DNA of 64,000 bases from Methanoregula boonei 6A8 (lineage in GTDB: Archaea > Halobacteriota > Methanomicrobia > Methanomicrobiales > Methanospirillaceae). The stretch spans positions 1,612,001 through 1,676,000 of the forward strand of contig NC_009712.1 of NCBI RefSeq assembly GCF_000017625.1. The letters run 5' to 3'. Below, piece by piece: positions 51,678-62,261 of this stretch (the first letter of the stretch is position 1; each line of letters opens with the position of its first letter). The notes below the pieces were generated by a model that worked only from the letters and a program-made list of their open reading frames with translations, was not told the origin of the DNA and did not search any database. The position numbers and the translations under genes are program-made.

Positions 51678-52955
51678 TTAGAATTTAAAGTAGCGGTTAA
51701 CGATCTTAATGGCACAGAAGTCACCGCACATGGTGCAGCCGTCAGTGTCGGCCGGCATCCGCTCTTCGCGGATCTTCCGGGCCCGGGCCGGGTTCATGGC
51801 AACCGCAAACTGGCGTTCCCAGTCGAGATCGCGCCGGGCATGGCCCATCTCGAGATCGGCTTCCCGGACTTTCTTAAGCTTGACCATATCCCCGACATGG
51901 GCCGCAATCCGCGAACTGATGACACCCTCGTACACCTCTTCGGGCGTCGGGAGCGCAAGGTGCTCTGCGGGGGTGACGTAGCAGATGAAGTCGGCGCCGA
52001 GCGATGAGGAGATGGCGGCCCCGATGGCCGAGACCCGGTCATCGTAACCCGGCGCAATGTCGGTGACAATGGGGCCGAGCATGTAGAACGGCTTGTTGTT
52101 GGTGACCCGCTTCATGAGCTGGACGTTTGTGGCGATCTCATCGATCGGCACGTGGCCCGGACCCTCGACAATCACCTGGATGCCCTTTGCATGCGCCTTG
52201 TCGGCAAGCTCTGCATTGATGAGGAGTTCCTGGATGCCGGCCCGGTCGGTGGCATCGTGGATGGCTCCTGCCCGCATTCCATTACCCATGGAGAGGGTGA
52301 CCTCGTGCTCCTTCATGATCTCCATGAGGTAGTCGAACTCGGAGTAGAGCGGGTTTTCCTTTTCGTTATGGAGCATCCATGCGGTCATGAACGCACCGCC
52401 CCGGGAGACAAGCCCCGCGTGCCGGCCCTGGTTGCGCAGACGCTTTACCGTCTCCCAGTTGATGCCGGTGTGGATCGCCATGAAGTTCGTGCCCAGTTTT
52501 GCCTGCTCGGCCGTGATCCGGAAGAGGTCGTCCTCTTTCATGTGGATGACGGCCCCGTCCTTTTTCACGGCCTCGATGAATGCCTGGTAAAGGGGGACAC
52601 TACCGACAGAGAGCGTGGTATTGGCGATAATCTGTCTCCTGATATCGGCAAAGTCCCCACCGGTGGAGAGCTCCATAAGCGTGTCGGCGCCGGCCCGTTC
52701 TGCCTGTTTTGCCTTCTCGATCTCTTCAGGGATATTGACAATATCGGTGGAGGTCCCGATAGAGGCGTTCACCTTGGTGCGCAGGCCCTCGCCGATACCG
52801 CAGATCTTCACCTTGCGGTAGGGCGAGACCGGGATAACAATGTGGCCTTCGGCGACGCTGCGCCGGATAAAGTCCTCGGTCACGCCTTCGGCTTTCGCGA
52901 CCTGTTTCATCTCTTCTGTTACGATGCCGTGCCGGGCATCCTCAATGATACTCAT
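51678..52955 (-). CDS. thiC: Phosphomethylpyrimidine synthase ThiC
   Basis: A 425-residue radical SAM enzyme turning aminoimidazole ribotide into hydroxymethylpyrimidine phosphate for thiamine. The C-terminal [16 protein letters not shown] carries the CX2CX4C cluster site of the ThiC family. [56 protein letters not shown] and [13 protein letters not shown] are ThiC hallmarks. Archaeal and short bacterial forms have this length. I looked for a TPP riboswitch in the 200 bases upstream and did not see one. Confidence 0.96.
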   Translation of the reverse strand: MSIIEDARHGIVTEEMKQVAKAEGVTEDFIRRSVAEGHIVIPVSPYRKVKICGIGEGLRTKVNASIGTSTDIVNIPEEIEKAKQAERAGADTLMELSTGGDFADIRRQIIANTTLSVGSVPLYQAFIEAVKKDGAVIHMKEDDLFRITAEQAKLGTNFMAIHTGINWETVKRLRNQGRHAGLVSRGGAFMTAWMLHNEKENPLYSEFDYLMEIMKEHEVTLSMGNGMRAGAIHDATDRAGIQELLINAELADKAHAKGIQVIVEGPGHVPIDEIATNVQLMKRVTNNKPFYMLGPIVTDIAPGYDDRVSAIGAAISSSLGADFICYVTPAEHLALPTPEEVYEGVISSRIAAHVGDMVKLKKVREADLEMGHARRDLDWERQFAVAMNPARARKIREERMPADTDGCTMCGDFCAIKIVNRYFKF

Positions 52956-53164
52956 ACCTTACCGGTACTGCAAAAGGACAAGATAAAGACTCGGTTTTAC
53001 ATTTCCGAGCGAAATCTGGCTTGTCCTGGAAACAAGTAAAATTGTGTTTAGAAAAATGGACCGAACATGCGGATGGCCATGGCGGGCCGGTATTCCTGCC
53101 TGCACGGTTGTTTTTATAGCCCACCACGCCCAAGAAGAGGGGTGAGAAATACTGCGGGGCACCG

Positions 53165-55570
53165 ATGGCGGAATCTGATTTTTTCGAGGTAACGGTCAAA
53201 GAGGCGGCGCACAACGATGCAAGCCGGGGTATTGCCCGGCTCAGTGTCGATGTGATGAAAAAACTCAACCTTGTCTCGGGCGATGTCATCGAGATCGTGG
53301 GAAAGAAGAACGCTGCGGCGATTGTCTGGCCGGGCTTTGCCGAGGACATCGGCTTTGCGATCCTCCGGATAGACGGGAGCATACGGGCAAACGCGAATGC
53401 CGGCATTGACGAGAAGGTGAAGATCCGCAAATCCGAGGCGGTGTACGCGACAAAAGTCGTGATCCAGCCGACCCAGGCCACCCAGCTCGTGGGCGGGGAG
53501 CAGTACCTTTCAAGGGTGCTCCGGGGTCGCTCGGTGGTAGAGGGCCAGACGCTCCGCGTCGATATCATCGGGAACTCCGTCACGTTCGTGATTGTCCGGG
53601 TCTCCCCCCGGGCCATCGCGATTGTCTCCGATGACACCGAGATCGAGCTCAAGAACGAGCCGTTCAATCCCGAAGAAGGAAAGCGGGAGATCTCCTCCAT
53701 CCAGTACGAGGACATCGGCGGCCTCGAACGCGAGCTCCAGCTGGTGCGCGAGATGATCGAACTCCCCCTGCGCCACCCTGAGCTCTTTGAAAAACTGGGG
53801 ATAAAGCCCCCGAAGGGTGTCCTCTTCTACGGCCCGCCGGGCACAGGTAAGACCCTGATTGCAAAGGCTGTGGCAAACGAGGTAGATGCCCACTTCAGCA
53901 CGCTCTCGGGCCCCGAGATCATGAGCAAGTTCTACGGGGACAGCGAAAAAGCCCTGCGGGACAAGTTCCACGACGCGGAGGAGAACGCCCCGTCCATCAT
54001 CTTTATTGATGAGATCGACGCGATCGCCCCCAAGCGCGAGGACGTGCAGGGAGAGGTGGAGCGCCGGATCGTGGCACAGCTCCTGGCCCTCATGGACGGC
54101 CTTGCCGGGCGGGGACAGGTCGTAGTGATTGCGGCAACAAACCTCCCCAACTCCATTGACCCGGCGCTCCGGCGTGGAGGGAGGTTTGACCGCGAGATCG
54201 AGATCGGCATTCCGGACAAGAAGGGACGTTTAGAGATCTTCCAGGTGCACACCCGGGGCGTGCCGCTGGCAAAGGACGTGGATATCGCCGCCCTTGCCGA
54301 GACCACGTTTGGGTTTGTGGGCGCCGATATCGCGCTTCTGGTCAAGGAAGCCGCGATGAACGCGATCCGGAAGATCATCCCGCTCATCGACATCAACAAG
54401 CAGATCCCGGCCGAGGTGATTGAGCAGCTGCGGATCACAAAAAACGATTTCGATACGGCCCGGAAGATTGTCCAGCCAAGCGCCCTGCGCGAGGTGCTTA
54501 TCGAGATCCCGGATGTGGCATGGGAGGATATTGCCGGGCTTGACCAGACCAAGGATACGCTGATTAAGATCATCGAGGGGCGCCTGCGGTACCCGAAGAT
54601 CTTCGAGAAACTGGACTACAAGCCCCCCCGGGGGATCCTCCTCTTTGGTCCGCCCGGGACCGGGAAAACGCTGCTTGCAAAGGGCATCGCAAGCAAGCGC
54701 CAGCTCAACTTCATCTCGGTCAAGGGCCCCGAGCTCCTCTCCAAAGGGGTGGGAGATTCCGAGAAGCATGTGAGGGAGGCGTTTCGCAAGGCCCGCCAGT
54801 CGGCGCCCTGTATCATCTTCTTTGACGAGATCGACGCGCTCTTCCCGAAAAGAGGCACGGTTGCCGACAACACGCACGTGACCGAGAGCGTGCTCTCCCA
54901 GTTTTTGACCGAGCTCGACGGCATCGAGGAACTCAAGGAGGTCTTTGTGATCGGGGCCACCAACCGCCCCGACCTGCTTGACCCGGCCCTGCTCCGTCCC
55001 GGCCGGCTCGAAAAACACCTGTACATTCCCCCGCCGGATGAGGCGGCACGAAAAGCGATCCTTGCCACCTATCTCCGGGGCATTGAGGGAGTCCTTGACC
55101 CGGACGTGAACACCGGTGAACTTGCCGCACAGACCCGGTTTTTTGTGGGCGCTGATCTCGAAGCGCTGGTAAGAGAGGCAAAGGCGATCGTGATCGATGA
55201 GGTGACCGGGGATGGCAGCACCGGGGAGGAGAAGATACCGGAGACGGTCCGGATCACCCGGCAGCATTTCGATGCTGCGCTGGAACAGGTCAAGGGCACA
55301 CTTGACGGAACGGACTTCGAACGGTACGAGCAGAAGTCCTGGGACCTCCTGTACGCGAAAAACAGGCGCGAGATCCTGTACCAGGCAGTCGGTCTCATCA
55401 ACCAGGTCGAGTACCTCAGGGGGAAAACCACGCTTAAAGCCGGGATCATAAAACAGGCCGACGAACTGCGGGATCTCGTGTACTGGCAGCGGCGTTCGTT
55501 TGACGAGATCCGGGAACGTACCGAAAAGCTCCGGAAGGCGCTTGAAGCATGTACCAAATCTCCGGATTAA
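53165..55570 (+). CDS. CDC48/VAT AAA+ ATPase
   Basis: An 801-residue double-ring unfoldase of the CDC48/p97 family, feeding proteins to the proteasome and remodelling complexes. The N-terminal double-psi barrel (about residues 1-185) is followed by the D1 ATPase ([33 protein letters not shown], arginine fingers near RRGGRFDRE) and the D2 ATPase ([33 protein letters not shown]). The D2 pore region reads [15 protein letters not shown]. The C-terminal 100 residues are helical. A TATA-like TTTTTATAG at 53111-53119 lies 50 bases upstream. Confidence 0.95.
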   Translation: MAESDFFEVTVKEAAHNDASRGIARLSVDVMKKLNLVSGDVIEIVGKKNAAAIVWPGFAEDIGFAILRIDGSIRANANAGIDEKVKIRKSEAVYATKVVIQPTQATQLVGGEQYLSRVLRGRSVVEGQTLRVDIIGNSVTFVIVRVSPRAIAIVSDDTEIELKNEPFNPEEGKREISSIQYEDIGGLERELQLVREMIELPLRHPELFEKLGIKPPKGVLFYGPPGTGKTLIAKAVANEVDAHFSTLSGPEIMSKFYGDSEKALRDKFHDAEENAPSIIFIDEIDAIAPKREDVQGEVERRIVAQLLALMDGLAGRGQVVVIAATNLPNSIDPALRRGGRFDREIEIGIPDKKGRLEIFQVHTRGVPLAKDVDIAALAETTFGFVGADIALLVKEAAMNAIRKIIPLIDINKQIPAEVIEQLRITKNDFDTARKIVQPSALREVLIEIPDVAWEDIAGLDQTKDTLIKIIEGRLRYPKIFEKLDYKPPRGILLFGPPGTGKTLLAKGIASKRQLNFISVKGPELLSKGVGDSEKHVREAFRKARQSAPCIIFFDEIDALFPKRGTVADNTHVTESVLSQFLTELDGIEELKEVFVIGATNRPDLLDPALLRPGRLEKHLYIPPPDEAARKAILATYLRGIEGVLDPDVNTGELAAQTRFFVGADLEALVREAKAIVIDEVTGDGSTGEEKIPETVRITRQHFDAALEQVKGTLDGTDFERYEQKSWDLLYAKNRREILYQAVGLINQVEYLRGKTTLKAGIIKQADELRDLVYWQRRSFDEIRERTEKLRKALEACTKSPD

Positions 55571-55808
55571 GCCCGGACTTTTCCCGGATCTCCCCCGCGG
55601 CTTCTGCCAGGGCTGCATGCCGGCAGGGAGTCCCGGATACTTCCGGCCCTCCCGGAAAGGCCGGAAAAATAACGGTCCTGCCCCGGCAGGTCTGCGAGGA
55701 TGACCACGGAGACCGGGGGATTGCCTCATGGTCGCTTTAGTAAATCATTTATTACAATATGTTCAATAAGCATTACAATAATCCATTCCCTGCACCAGGG
55801 TGACCTGT

Positions 55809-57965
55809 TTGATCGGCAGCGACTATCTCCGGAAGTACAAAACAGAATTCCTGCTTGCCGGGATCCTCTCCCTTGCCCTGTTCCTGAACCTCTGGGGCAT
55901 CTGGAACCAGGGGATTTCGAATTCGTTTTATGCTGCTGCGGTAAAAAGTGCGCTCGTCAATCCCCCGGTTGCCCTTTTTAACTCCTTTGATCCGGCGGGA
56001 TTTGTCACGATTGACAAGCCCCCGGTGGGCATCTGGGTCCAGGCGGCATTTGCTTTTGTCCTTGGTTTCTCGGGCTGGGTCCTTGTCCTCCCGCAGGCCC
56101 TTGCCGGCGTGGGATCCGTTCTCCTCGTTTATCTTATCGTCTCCCGCCCGTTTGGGAAACCGGCCGGTCTTGTTGCTGCCCTTGCCTTAGCGGTAACACC
56201 CATCCTTGTTGCGGTCTCACGGAACGGCACCATGGACTCCCAGCTCATCTTTGTCCTTCTTCTCGCGCTCTGGGCGGTCTTAAAAGCTGCACGGGAGCGG
56301 TCCCTGCCCTGGCTCCTTGTTTCGGTTGTCCTTATCGGGATCGGTTTTAACATCAAGATGATTCAGGCATTCGTGGTTGTGCCTGCGATCCTTGCGGTCT
56401 ATTTCCTTGGCGCTACGGATCTTTCGTTAAAAAAGAAGGGACTCCATCTTGGGCTTGCCGTCCTTGTCCTTCTTGCCGTCTCACTTTCATGGGCGGTCGC
56501 GGTTGATGCGATCCCCGCAGACCAGCGGCCCTACATCGGCGGCAGCGGCGACAACACGGTCCTTGGCCTTATTGTCAATTACAATGGCCTCGAACGCCTC
56601 GGACTCGAAGGCCGCGGCATGGGCGGAGCATTCAATGGTACCCGGGACCCGGGGGCGGGAGCCGCGGGCGAATACCGTTCGGGCAGTACACGGCTGACCG
56701 GTGCGGGGGAACGGACGGGTGCAGGAGCGGCGTCCGCGGGGACAACAGCCCAGGCTGCATTCACCCTGGACCCGGCACGCGGAGGCACGGCTGCCGGCGG
56801 CATGGCAAACGGTGATGGTACGCCGGGCATCACAAGGTTCTTTGGCGAAGGGCTTGCCGGCCAGGTCTCCTGGCTTATTCCCCTTGCACTGATTGGGCTC
56901 CTTGCATGGATACGAAAACCGGCGGCCCTCTCGATAAGGTCGCTTGAAGATGCCGGCCTGACCAGCGAGCGGGGAGTTCTCCTTGCCGCACTGCTCCTCT
57001 GGTTTGTGCCCGGCCTGTTCTTCTTCAGCTTCTCGACCGCATTTGCGCATACCTACTATATCGCGACCATCACGCCGCCGCTTGCCGGCCTTGTCGGTAT
57101 CGGGGCTGCGGGCATGTACCAGCAGTACATGGCAGGGGGCAGGAAAGGCTGGATCCTTGTCGGCGGCATTCTTGCCACCGGACTCTGCCAGGCTCTCTTT
57201 CTTTCCTATGCCATCCACTGGGACGGCCTGCTTATCCCGGTCATTCTTGTTGGGACACTTGCCTGTGCAGGTCTCCTTGCATACTTCCTTGCCCGGGACC
57301 ACCCGGTGCCGCACAATCACAAAAAAATCCTTGCGGTTGTTGCACTCGGCCTTCTCTTCATTGCCCCCCTTGCGTGGTCCTCCACGCCCATCCTGTATGG
57401 GGACCGGGATGCGGTGGCCGGCCCGCCCACGACCGTATCCGGCGCGGGATATGCACAGGCAGGCTTTGCCCTCGCCGGCGCGGACCGGATCCCTGCCATG
57501 GACGGGAACGCCAATCGTGGGGCGGGAGGTTTTGCGCTGACCGGTGCGAGAGCCGCAACGGCCCGTAATGCCACGGCATATACCGGACAGGGCAGTTCAA
57601 CCGACACGGCGCTCATCAATTACCTGCTTACCCATACCACAAATGAGACATGGATCCTTGCAACGCCGAGCAGCCAGTCCGCATCCCCCATCATTGTGGC
57701 GACAGGAAAACCGGTCATGGCAATCGGGGGATTCTCGGGCAGCGACCGGATCCTCACAGCGCAGTCATTTGCAGCGCTGGTCAGTGAGGGCAAGGTCCGG
57801 TACTTCCTTGGCGGAGGTACCGCAATGGGAGGAGCGGGTGGAGGGAACAGTGCGGTTGCCACATGGGTGGAGGAGCACTGCCGGGCAATCGTTCTCCCTG
57901 CAGGAAACGGGACTGCGGGAGCCGGATCCCTGTACGATTGTGCAGGCGCCACATCCGGCTCATGA
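55809..57965 (+). CDS. GT39/PMT-like membrane glycosyltransferase
   Basis: A 718-residue polytopic membrane protein of the GT-C class (ArnT/PMT-like). The first external loop WGIWNQGISNSFYAAAVKS and FDPAGFVTIDKPPVGIWV contain the acidic and substrate residues typical of family 39-like transferases. About ten helices follow. Residues about 265-345 form an unusual Gly/Ala/Thr-rich loop, and a similar Ala/Gly/Thr-rich external part lies near the C terminus. It probably glycosylates surface proteins or lipids using polyprenyl-phosphate sugars. The TTG at 55809 has GGTGA at 55799-55803, while the GTG at 55800 has none. GtrA follows. Confidence 0.85.
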   Translation: MIGSDYLRKYKTEFLLAGILSLALFLNLWGIWNQGISNSFYAAAVKSALVNPPVALFNSFDPAGFVTIDKPPVGIWVQAAFAFVLGFSGWVLVLPQALAGVGSVLLVYLIVSRPFGKPAGLVAALALAVTPILVAVSRNGTMDSQLIFVLLLALWAVLKAARERSLPWLLVSVVLIGIGFNIKMIQAFVVVPAILAVYFLGATDLSLKKKGLHLGLAVLVLLAVSLSWAVAVDAIPADQRPYIGGSGDNTVLGLIVNYNGLERLGLEGRGMGGAFNGTRDPGAGAAGEYRSGSTRLTGAGERTGAGAASAGTTAQAAFTLDPARGGTAAGGMANGDGTPGITRFFGEGLAGQVSWLIPLALIGLLAWIRKPAALSIRSLEDAGLTSERGVLLAALLLWFVPGLFFFSFSTAFAHTYYIATITPPLAGLVGIGAAGMYQQYMAGGRKGWILVGGILATGLCQALFLSYAIHWDGLLIPVILVGTLACAGLLAYFLARDHPVPHNHKKILAVVALGLLFIAPLAWSSTPILYGDRDAVAGPPTTVSGAGYAQAGFALAGADRIPAMDGNANRGAGGFALTGARAATARNATAYTGQGSSTDTALINYLLTHTTNETWILATPSSQSASPIIVATGKPVMAIGGFSGSDRILTAQSFAALVSEGKVRYFLGGGTAMGGAGGGNSAVATWVEEHCRAIVLPAGNGTAGAGSLYDCAGATSGS

Positions 57966-57974
57966 GTGCTGCCT

Positions 57975-58442
57975 ATGGATGTCTGGGAGGGGGACGGGCC
58001 GGTCGCATCTGTCGCCCGGCTCCTTTCCCGGGAAAAGATCCCCGGGTTTGTCGTTATCGGCATCATCTCGACCATCCTTGACCTGGGTCTCCTCTACGGC
58101 CTCACCGAATATTTCCATATCTGGTATCTCCTGTCCGCAACAGTCTCGTACAGTTGCGGGATGGTTCTCAATTTTCTCTTAAACAAGTTCCTCAATTTTC
58201 AGGATACGAGCCGGCATTACCTCTGGCAGTTTGTCACCTTTGCCCTGATCTCCTCGACCGGCCTTGCCCTGACACTCGGGGTTCTCTATATTGCAGTCGA
58301 GATCTTCTCGCAAAACTACCTTGTCGCAAAACTCATCGCGATCATTCTGTCCTTTGCCTGGAACTATCTTGGCCAGAGCAGGATCACGTTCTCTTTAGGG
58401 AAACACCGGATCAGCGGCGACCGGAGAGATTACCTGCGATAA
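57975..58442 (+). CDS. GtrA family membrane protein
   Basis: A 155-residue protein with four transmembrane helices in the GtrA arrangement: FVVIGIISTILDLGLLYGL, MVLNFLLNKFLNFQ and the final helix ending NYLGQSRITFSL. GtrA-type proteins are thought to move or organise polyprenyl-phosphate-linked sugars. Its place ten bases after the GT39-like gene fits supply of that enzyme with lipid-linked donor. A GTG at 57966 is an alternative start. Confidence 0.88.
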   Translation: MDVWEGDGPVASVARLLSREKIPGFVVIGIISTILDLGLLYGLTEYFHIWYLLSATVSYSCGMVLNFLLNKFLNFQDTSRHYLWQFVTFALISSTGLALTLGVLYIAVEIFSQNYLVAKLIAIILSFAWNYLGQSRITFSLGKHRISGDRRDYLR

Positions 58443-58736
58443 CGGAGAGACCGGGACGCCGGCACCCTGTGATGCAGACCGGATCCCCGCAACCAATCCG
58501 GGCCGGGGAGGGCCCGGCATTTTGTGCGAAGGGGCAGGAGAACTCCCGCCCGTTACGACAACAGGGTACATGATGATGAGCCCATGGATGTGTTACCCGG
58601 TGAAACTCAGGTAAATCTTTTTTAACCAGCTCGCAGATCAGATCGATTGGCAGCTTGTTTGCTGGCTAGTACTCAATGAATTGATCGCGTTTCAAAACAT
58701 TTCCGGGCTGCTAAACATTTGAGAGGTGGAAGGAAA

Positions 58737-58925
58737 ATGAGTAAAATGGTAATGGTCGCAGTGTGGATTTTGATCGGGCTTCTCCTGATTATTGCCGGAG
58801 TCACAAGTATGATGACGCTCTATATAACAGGTATCTGCCTGATCCTTGCAGGACTTTTGATCATCATCGTGGCAATCAAGAAGGCGCTCTGGAAGAAACC
58901 GGAAATGATGGCGCCGGCAAAATAA
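58737..58925 (+). CDS. Small membrane protein, 62 aa, two helices
   Basis: A 62-residue protein starting MSKMVMVAVWILIG with two hydrophobic helices (about residues 3-23 and 26-47) and a basic tail KKALWKKPEMMAPAK. GAGGTGGAAGG lies just before the ATG at 58737, a strong ribosome binding site. The family is unknown. It is separated by 294 bases from gtrA and stands at the edge of the repeat-rich region. Confidence 0.6.
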   Translation: MSKMVMVAVWILIGLLLIIAGVTSMMTLYITGICLILAGLLIIIVAIKKALWKKPEMMAPAK

Positions 58926-59010
58926 TCTTCTTTTGTTTTTTCCCTCCCTACAGTCACGGCGCTCTGTCCGGTGTCCGCGGGGTTGTGCCCCTTCGGGAGA
59001 CCACAGGCTT

Positions 59011-59335
59011 ACCCCCTCCGGGGGTGTATGGTCCGACAACCCCTCCTCACCTGATCAGACCTGCATTAATCCGGGCCCGTATCGGGCTCCGATTCCCTGT
59101 CCCCCATTTTGCCTCCTCCCGGAAACGCCCGTAAAACGCTTCTTTTCGGTTCGCGTGGAAAAGAGGCCCTATAATCGCCCCGTTTGCCGAAATTCGCCCG
59201 ATTTCGATGTCAGCTATTGGCCACCAAGGGCCCTAGAATCGAGGATAATTCTGGCCCGGGCTTTTGCCTATCTGACACCCGAAAAAGCGGTAGAAACGCG
59301 AATATGGGGATCTTTTTTTCCGGGGTAGGGGTACC
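59011..59335 (-). repeat. Dispersed ~300-bp repeat, copy R4 (inverted)
   Basis: Opposite orientation to R1-R3. In plus-strand order it reads CCGGGGGTGTATGGTCCGAC, GATCAGACCTGCATTAATCC, GGGCTCCGATTCC, the core CGAAATTCGCCCGATTTCGA with TGTCAGCTATTGGCCACCAA (59188-59227), GGGCCCTAGAATCGAGG, then ACACCCGAAAAAG and a T7-CCGGGG end. It is very similar to R5, including about 45 bases on the left that R1-R3 lack. Confidence 0.85.
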
Positions 59336-59493
59336 GCAGGTAAAAGATGGCCCCGCTGCCCGCCCCCCGTTCTCCGTCGTAAAACCACTCCTTCTATCAA
59401 AACGCCGCCAGGCCCTTACAATCAGATAAACTCCCCCGGGAAAGGCAAATCCCTGCCCCTTATCAGTTTTCGCCATCCAAATGCTGCTAATTG

Positions 59494-59814
59494 TTACCTC
59501 ACGATCTCCGACGGAAAAATACCCTGAATAACCTGAATTATTACCGTATTTTCGGGAATTATTACCTTCCGGTCCGGGAAAACGGGAAATCGGAGCCCGT
59601 ACAAGGCGTATTTTTGAAGTACTGATCCATCCGGAAAAACCGGTGTCCGGTGAAATCCTGCCGGAGTGACTTTTGTTCCCGAGGGGAACACGAATATTTT
59701 AGCCGGGAGGATTGCTCCGAATTGAGGCTTTATGGACATAATTCCCATGCCTACAAACAGTAAAACTCCTGCAAGAAGGATAGCGGTTATCACACCGCAT
59801 AAACCAGCAGCCAT
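59494..59814 (-). pseudogene. Chimeric copy of the small membrane gene at 62262-62420
   Basis: The first 27 codons encode a hydrophobic helix nearly identical to the 52-residue protein at 62262-62420 (MAAGLCGVITAILLAGVLLF, then VGMGIMS). The second helix is then replaced by about 80 residues of unrelated, non-hydrophobic sequence. The similarity extends upstream through 59942, so the whole block was duplicated and this copy lost its 3' part by rearrangement. It may still be translated but is unlikely to be the original protein. Confidence 0.5.
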
Positions 59815-59942
59815 ACCGGGCGTAAGGGTTACGTTCTATTATTGAAGCATAATTTTTGTGGATGCCGTCTGATCCAAAATTTTGCCATCATCTCACTCGG
59901 GTTAACAGCTGTTTATACCCCACGCCAAGTTAACAGAACTTG
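59711..59942 (+). repeat. Segmental duplicate D1 (pair with 62318-62548)
   Basis: About 230 bases aligning in the same orientation with 62318-62548. Shared stretches include CACACCGCATAAA, CAGCCATACCGGGC, TGAAGCATAATTTTTGTGGATG and CGGGTTAACA. It covers the 5' half and upstream region of the small membrane gene. D2 is followed directly by repeat R5, whereas D1 lies about 375 bases beyond R4, so the relative order was changed after duplication. Confidence 0.65.
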
Positions 59943-60600
59943 GTACCAGATTCTGGAAATATTTGCGTCCCGCTTCGGGGCCCCTCAAAATGGCAGATTT
60001 CCCTGATACCGATACGAGTTTTCTCACCCCCTTCGGGGGTCGCTCGGGCATCTTGCCAAGCCCTCGCCGGGCAGATTACCTTTTCTGGCGGACATGTGGT
60101 CCCCTTCGGGTGACGCATGGGGAATCGCTATGATCATTGCTGGCAAGCAGATCTGCCACAACTTCATTAAACTGATGGGGATAAGAGAGCAAGAGTTGAA
60201 TATATCATGGATCCATTCAGAAGAACAAAGTTAAAACCGTATTCTTCATCCTGAAAAGATATTTCGGGTGGAACCCTCAAGGCATGCAAATACCGGCTCC
60301 ATGTCAGAGAAATTAAGATCAAAATCATTCTCTACAATATCTCAAAAATGATCTTTGCTTTGTCCCTCATGATTCTCTTTTTGAGGAATTTTACAGAGCC
60401 GATTTTTACTCGTTAAACATATTATTTGATATAATCCACCCCTTACCCCAAACCGAAGTACGGAGAATTTAATTAAATTCCCATATCATTTTAGTACAAG
60501 GAATGCGACGTCGGTCCATTTTTATTAAGGGATTGAGTAACCGGTATCGTGGTATGCCGTCACGGATCCGATGTAGTTCCCTGTTGCTGGTGAATTGCGT
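59943..60600. other. Region without intact genes between D1 and the NHL protein
   Basis: This holds a GC-rich part with several CTTCGGG motifs (to about 60120), then the decayed transposase-like fragment (60130-60416) and an AT-rich stretch that probably carries the promoter of the NHL-repeat gene. No intact gene is seen. Confidence 0.4.
60130..60416 (+). pseudogene. Decayed transposase-like fragment
   Basis: Three successive frames each carry a piece of what looks like one protein: NFIKLMGIREQELNISWIHS (frame of 60130), then KNKVKTVFFILKRYFGW (from 60221), then LKACKYRLHVREIKIKIILY and NISKMIFAL ending at TAA 60414-60416. The basic pattern of the last piece resembles C termini of DDE transposases. 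The frame changes show it is broken. The transposase identity is a judgement from pattern, not from an alignment. Confidence 0.35.
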
Positions 60601-62076
60601 ATGAAATCGTACCGTCTGGTATTGGCAGGATTTCTCCTCATTGTATTGCTGATAATAATTGTGCCGGTATCGGCTGCCTCTCCTATATTCACCCATGTTA
60701 CCCAGTGGGGATCATCAGGATCAGGAAACGGGCAGTTTAGCCAGCCGGAGGAGGTCGCGATCAACACCACCGGGTACATCTACGTGACGGATAACCAGAA
60801 CAACCGGATCCAGGTATTTGATCCGAGCGGAAACTATGTTTCCCAGTGGGGATCAGCGGGATCAGGAAACGGGAAGTTTGAAGGTCCCTCCGGGATTGCC
60901 GTCAATACGACCGGGTATGTCTACGTGACAGACTATGGCAACGGCCGGATTCAGGCATTTGATCCGAGCGGAGCCTATGTCACCCAGTGGGGAGGTTTCT
61001 ACCACCTCATTGGTGTCGCCGTCAACACGACCGGGTATGTCTATGTGGCTGACTCGGGCAACAACCAGATCAAGGTATTTGATCCGAGCGGGACCTCTGT
61101 TACCCTGTGGGGATCAGCAGGCTCGGGAAACGGGCAGTTTAACCTGCCCTGGGTTATCACCGTCAATACTACCGGGTATGCCTATGTGTCAGACTGGAAC
61201 AACAACCGGATCCAGGTCTTTGGTCCGAGCGGAAACTATGTTTCCCAGTGGGGATCAGCAGGCTCAGGAAACGGCCAGTTTGACCACCCCTATGGTGTCG
61301 CCATCGACTCGACCGGGTATGTCTATGTGGCCGACTCGGTCAACAACCGGATCCAGGTTTTTGATCTGAGCGGAAACTATGTGACCCAGTGGGGATCGGG
61401 GTTTAACGATCCCTCCGGGATTGCCGTCAACTCAACCGGGTATATCTATGTGGCGGACGCGGGCAACAACCGGATCCAGGAGTTTTTGCAGATCACTCCT
61501 CCTGTCGCCTCATTCACGGCCACTCCCCGTACCGGTACCACCACCCCCCTTACCGTTCAGTTCAATGACACCTCGGCATATTCACCGGATCAGTGGAACT
61601 GGTCGTTTGGCGACGGCCAGTGGTATAACACCACGGATGATTCTCTCCGTAATATCACGCATGAGTATACCCAGACCGGAAGTTACACCGTCAGTTTAAG
61701 CGTCCAGTATGCGGCGGGATCCGATACCAGCTCTCAAGCCGGGTACATCACGATTACCTTACCTACTACCGCACCCACTACCGCACCGAATTCCGGGGGT
61801 CATGCTGCACGAACCGACTATTGGGTCAACTCCGGCAGTGCAAACGACCAGGGTTACACCGGCCCGGCCCCGACGCCGATGGGGGTATCTCCTGCTGCGC
61901 CATCGGTCACGAATTCAGGTTCCCCTGGTGTACCAGCGCCAGTTCAACCTCTGGCTGCATCAACCGTAGTCCCGGAACCCCTGCCAACGAACACTCCGGC
62001 CACGCCACCTTCCCCGCTCTCCCCTATAACGACATTCATCAGTGAATTGCTGCAGGATATATTCGGCACAAAGTGA
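60601..62076 (+). CDS. Exported NHL-repeat and PKD-domain surface protein
   Basis: A 491-residue exported protein. A signal peptide (LLIVLLIIIVPVSA) is followed by six NHL repeats (about residues 30-298), each of the form NGQF-xxP-GVAVNTTGYVYVAD-NNRIQVFDPSG. A PKD domain follows (PVASFTATPRTG to VSLSVQYAAG, about 300-385), then a Pro/Thr/Ser-rich C-terminal stretch. The repeats should make a six-bladed beta-propeller. Many N-T-T sites could be glycosylated. GGTGA seven bases before the ATG at 60601 sets the start. It is probably involved in surface binding. No membrane anchor or sorting motif is visible. Confidence 0.85.
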   Translation: MKSYRLVLAGFLLIVLLIIIVPVSAASPIFTHVTQWGSSGSGNGQFSQPEEVAINTTGYIYVTDNQNNRIQVFDPSGNYVSQWGSAGSGNGKFEGPSGIAVNTTGYVYVTDYGNGRIQAFDPSGAYVTQWGGFYHLIGVAVNTTGYVYVADSGNNQIKVFDPSGTSVTLWGSAGSGNGQFNLPWVITVNTTGYAYVSDWNNNRIQVFGPSGNYVSQWGSAGSGNGQFDHPYGVAIDSTGYVYVADSVNNRIQVFDLSGNYVTQWGSGFNDPSGIAVNSTGYIYVADAGNNRIQEFLQITPPVASFTATPRTGTTTPLTVQFNDTSAYSPDQWNWSFGDGQWYNTTDDSLRNITHEYTQTGSYTVSLSVQYAAGSDTSSQAGYITITLPTTAPTTAPNSGGHAARTDYWVNSGSANDQGYTGPAPTPMGVSPAAPSVTNSGSPGVPAPVQPLAASTVVPEPLPTNTPATPPSPLSPITTFISELLQDIFGTK

Positions 62077-62261
62077 CGAGAAAAAAGATTGAGAGCATAT
62101 CTCCAAATGAGGGGATGGAAGTCTGTCAGAACTTTATCAAACCGCACGAGGGGTCAGAGGGCAAAACCCTGCCGGAAGCGTGCGGGATTGTGGTTAATGG
62201 GAAAATAGGTGGCGGACTTTAATCCGGAATGCAGCTGCGGCAGAAAAATAAAATTATAAAT

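Noticed and set aside
52956-53160. TPP riboswitch upstream of thiC
   Set aside because: I looked for the conserved CTGAGA and partner elements on the minus strand and did not find them.
54230-55729. 499-codon minus-strand frame opposite CDC48
   Set aside because: Shadow of the D2 ATPase. No independent support.
58933-59328. Repeat-borne frame (also 62552-62863) as an ordinary protein gene
   Set aside because: It tracks the dispersed repeat exactly, has no ribosome binding site and includes non-conserved ends. Treated as part of the repeat, with the shared core frame noted as a finding.
59930-60118. 62-codon minus-strand frame
   Set aside because: GC-rich low-complexity sequence with CTTCGGG repeats, no ribosome binding site and no domain.
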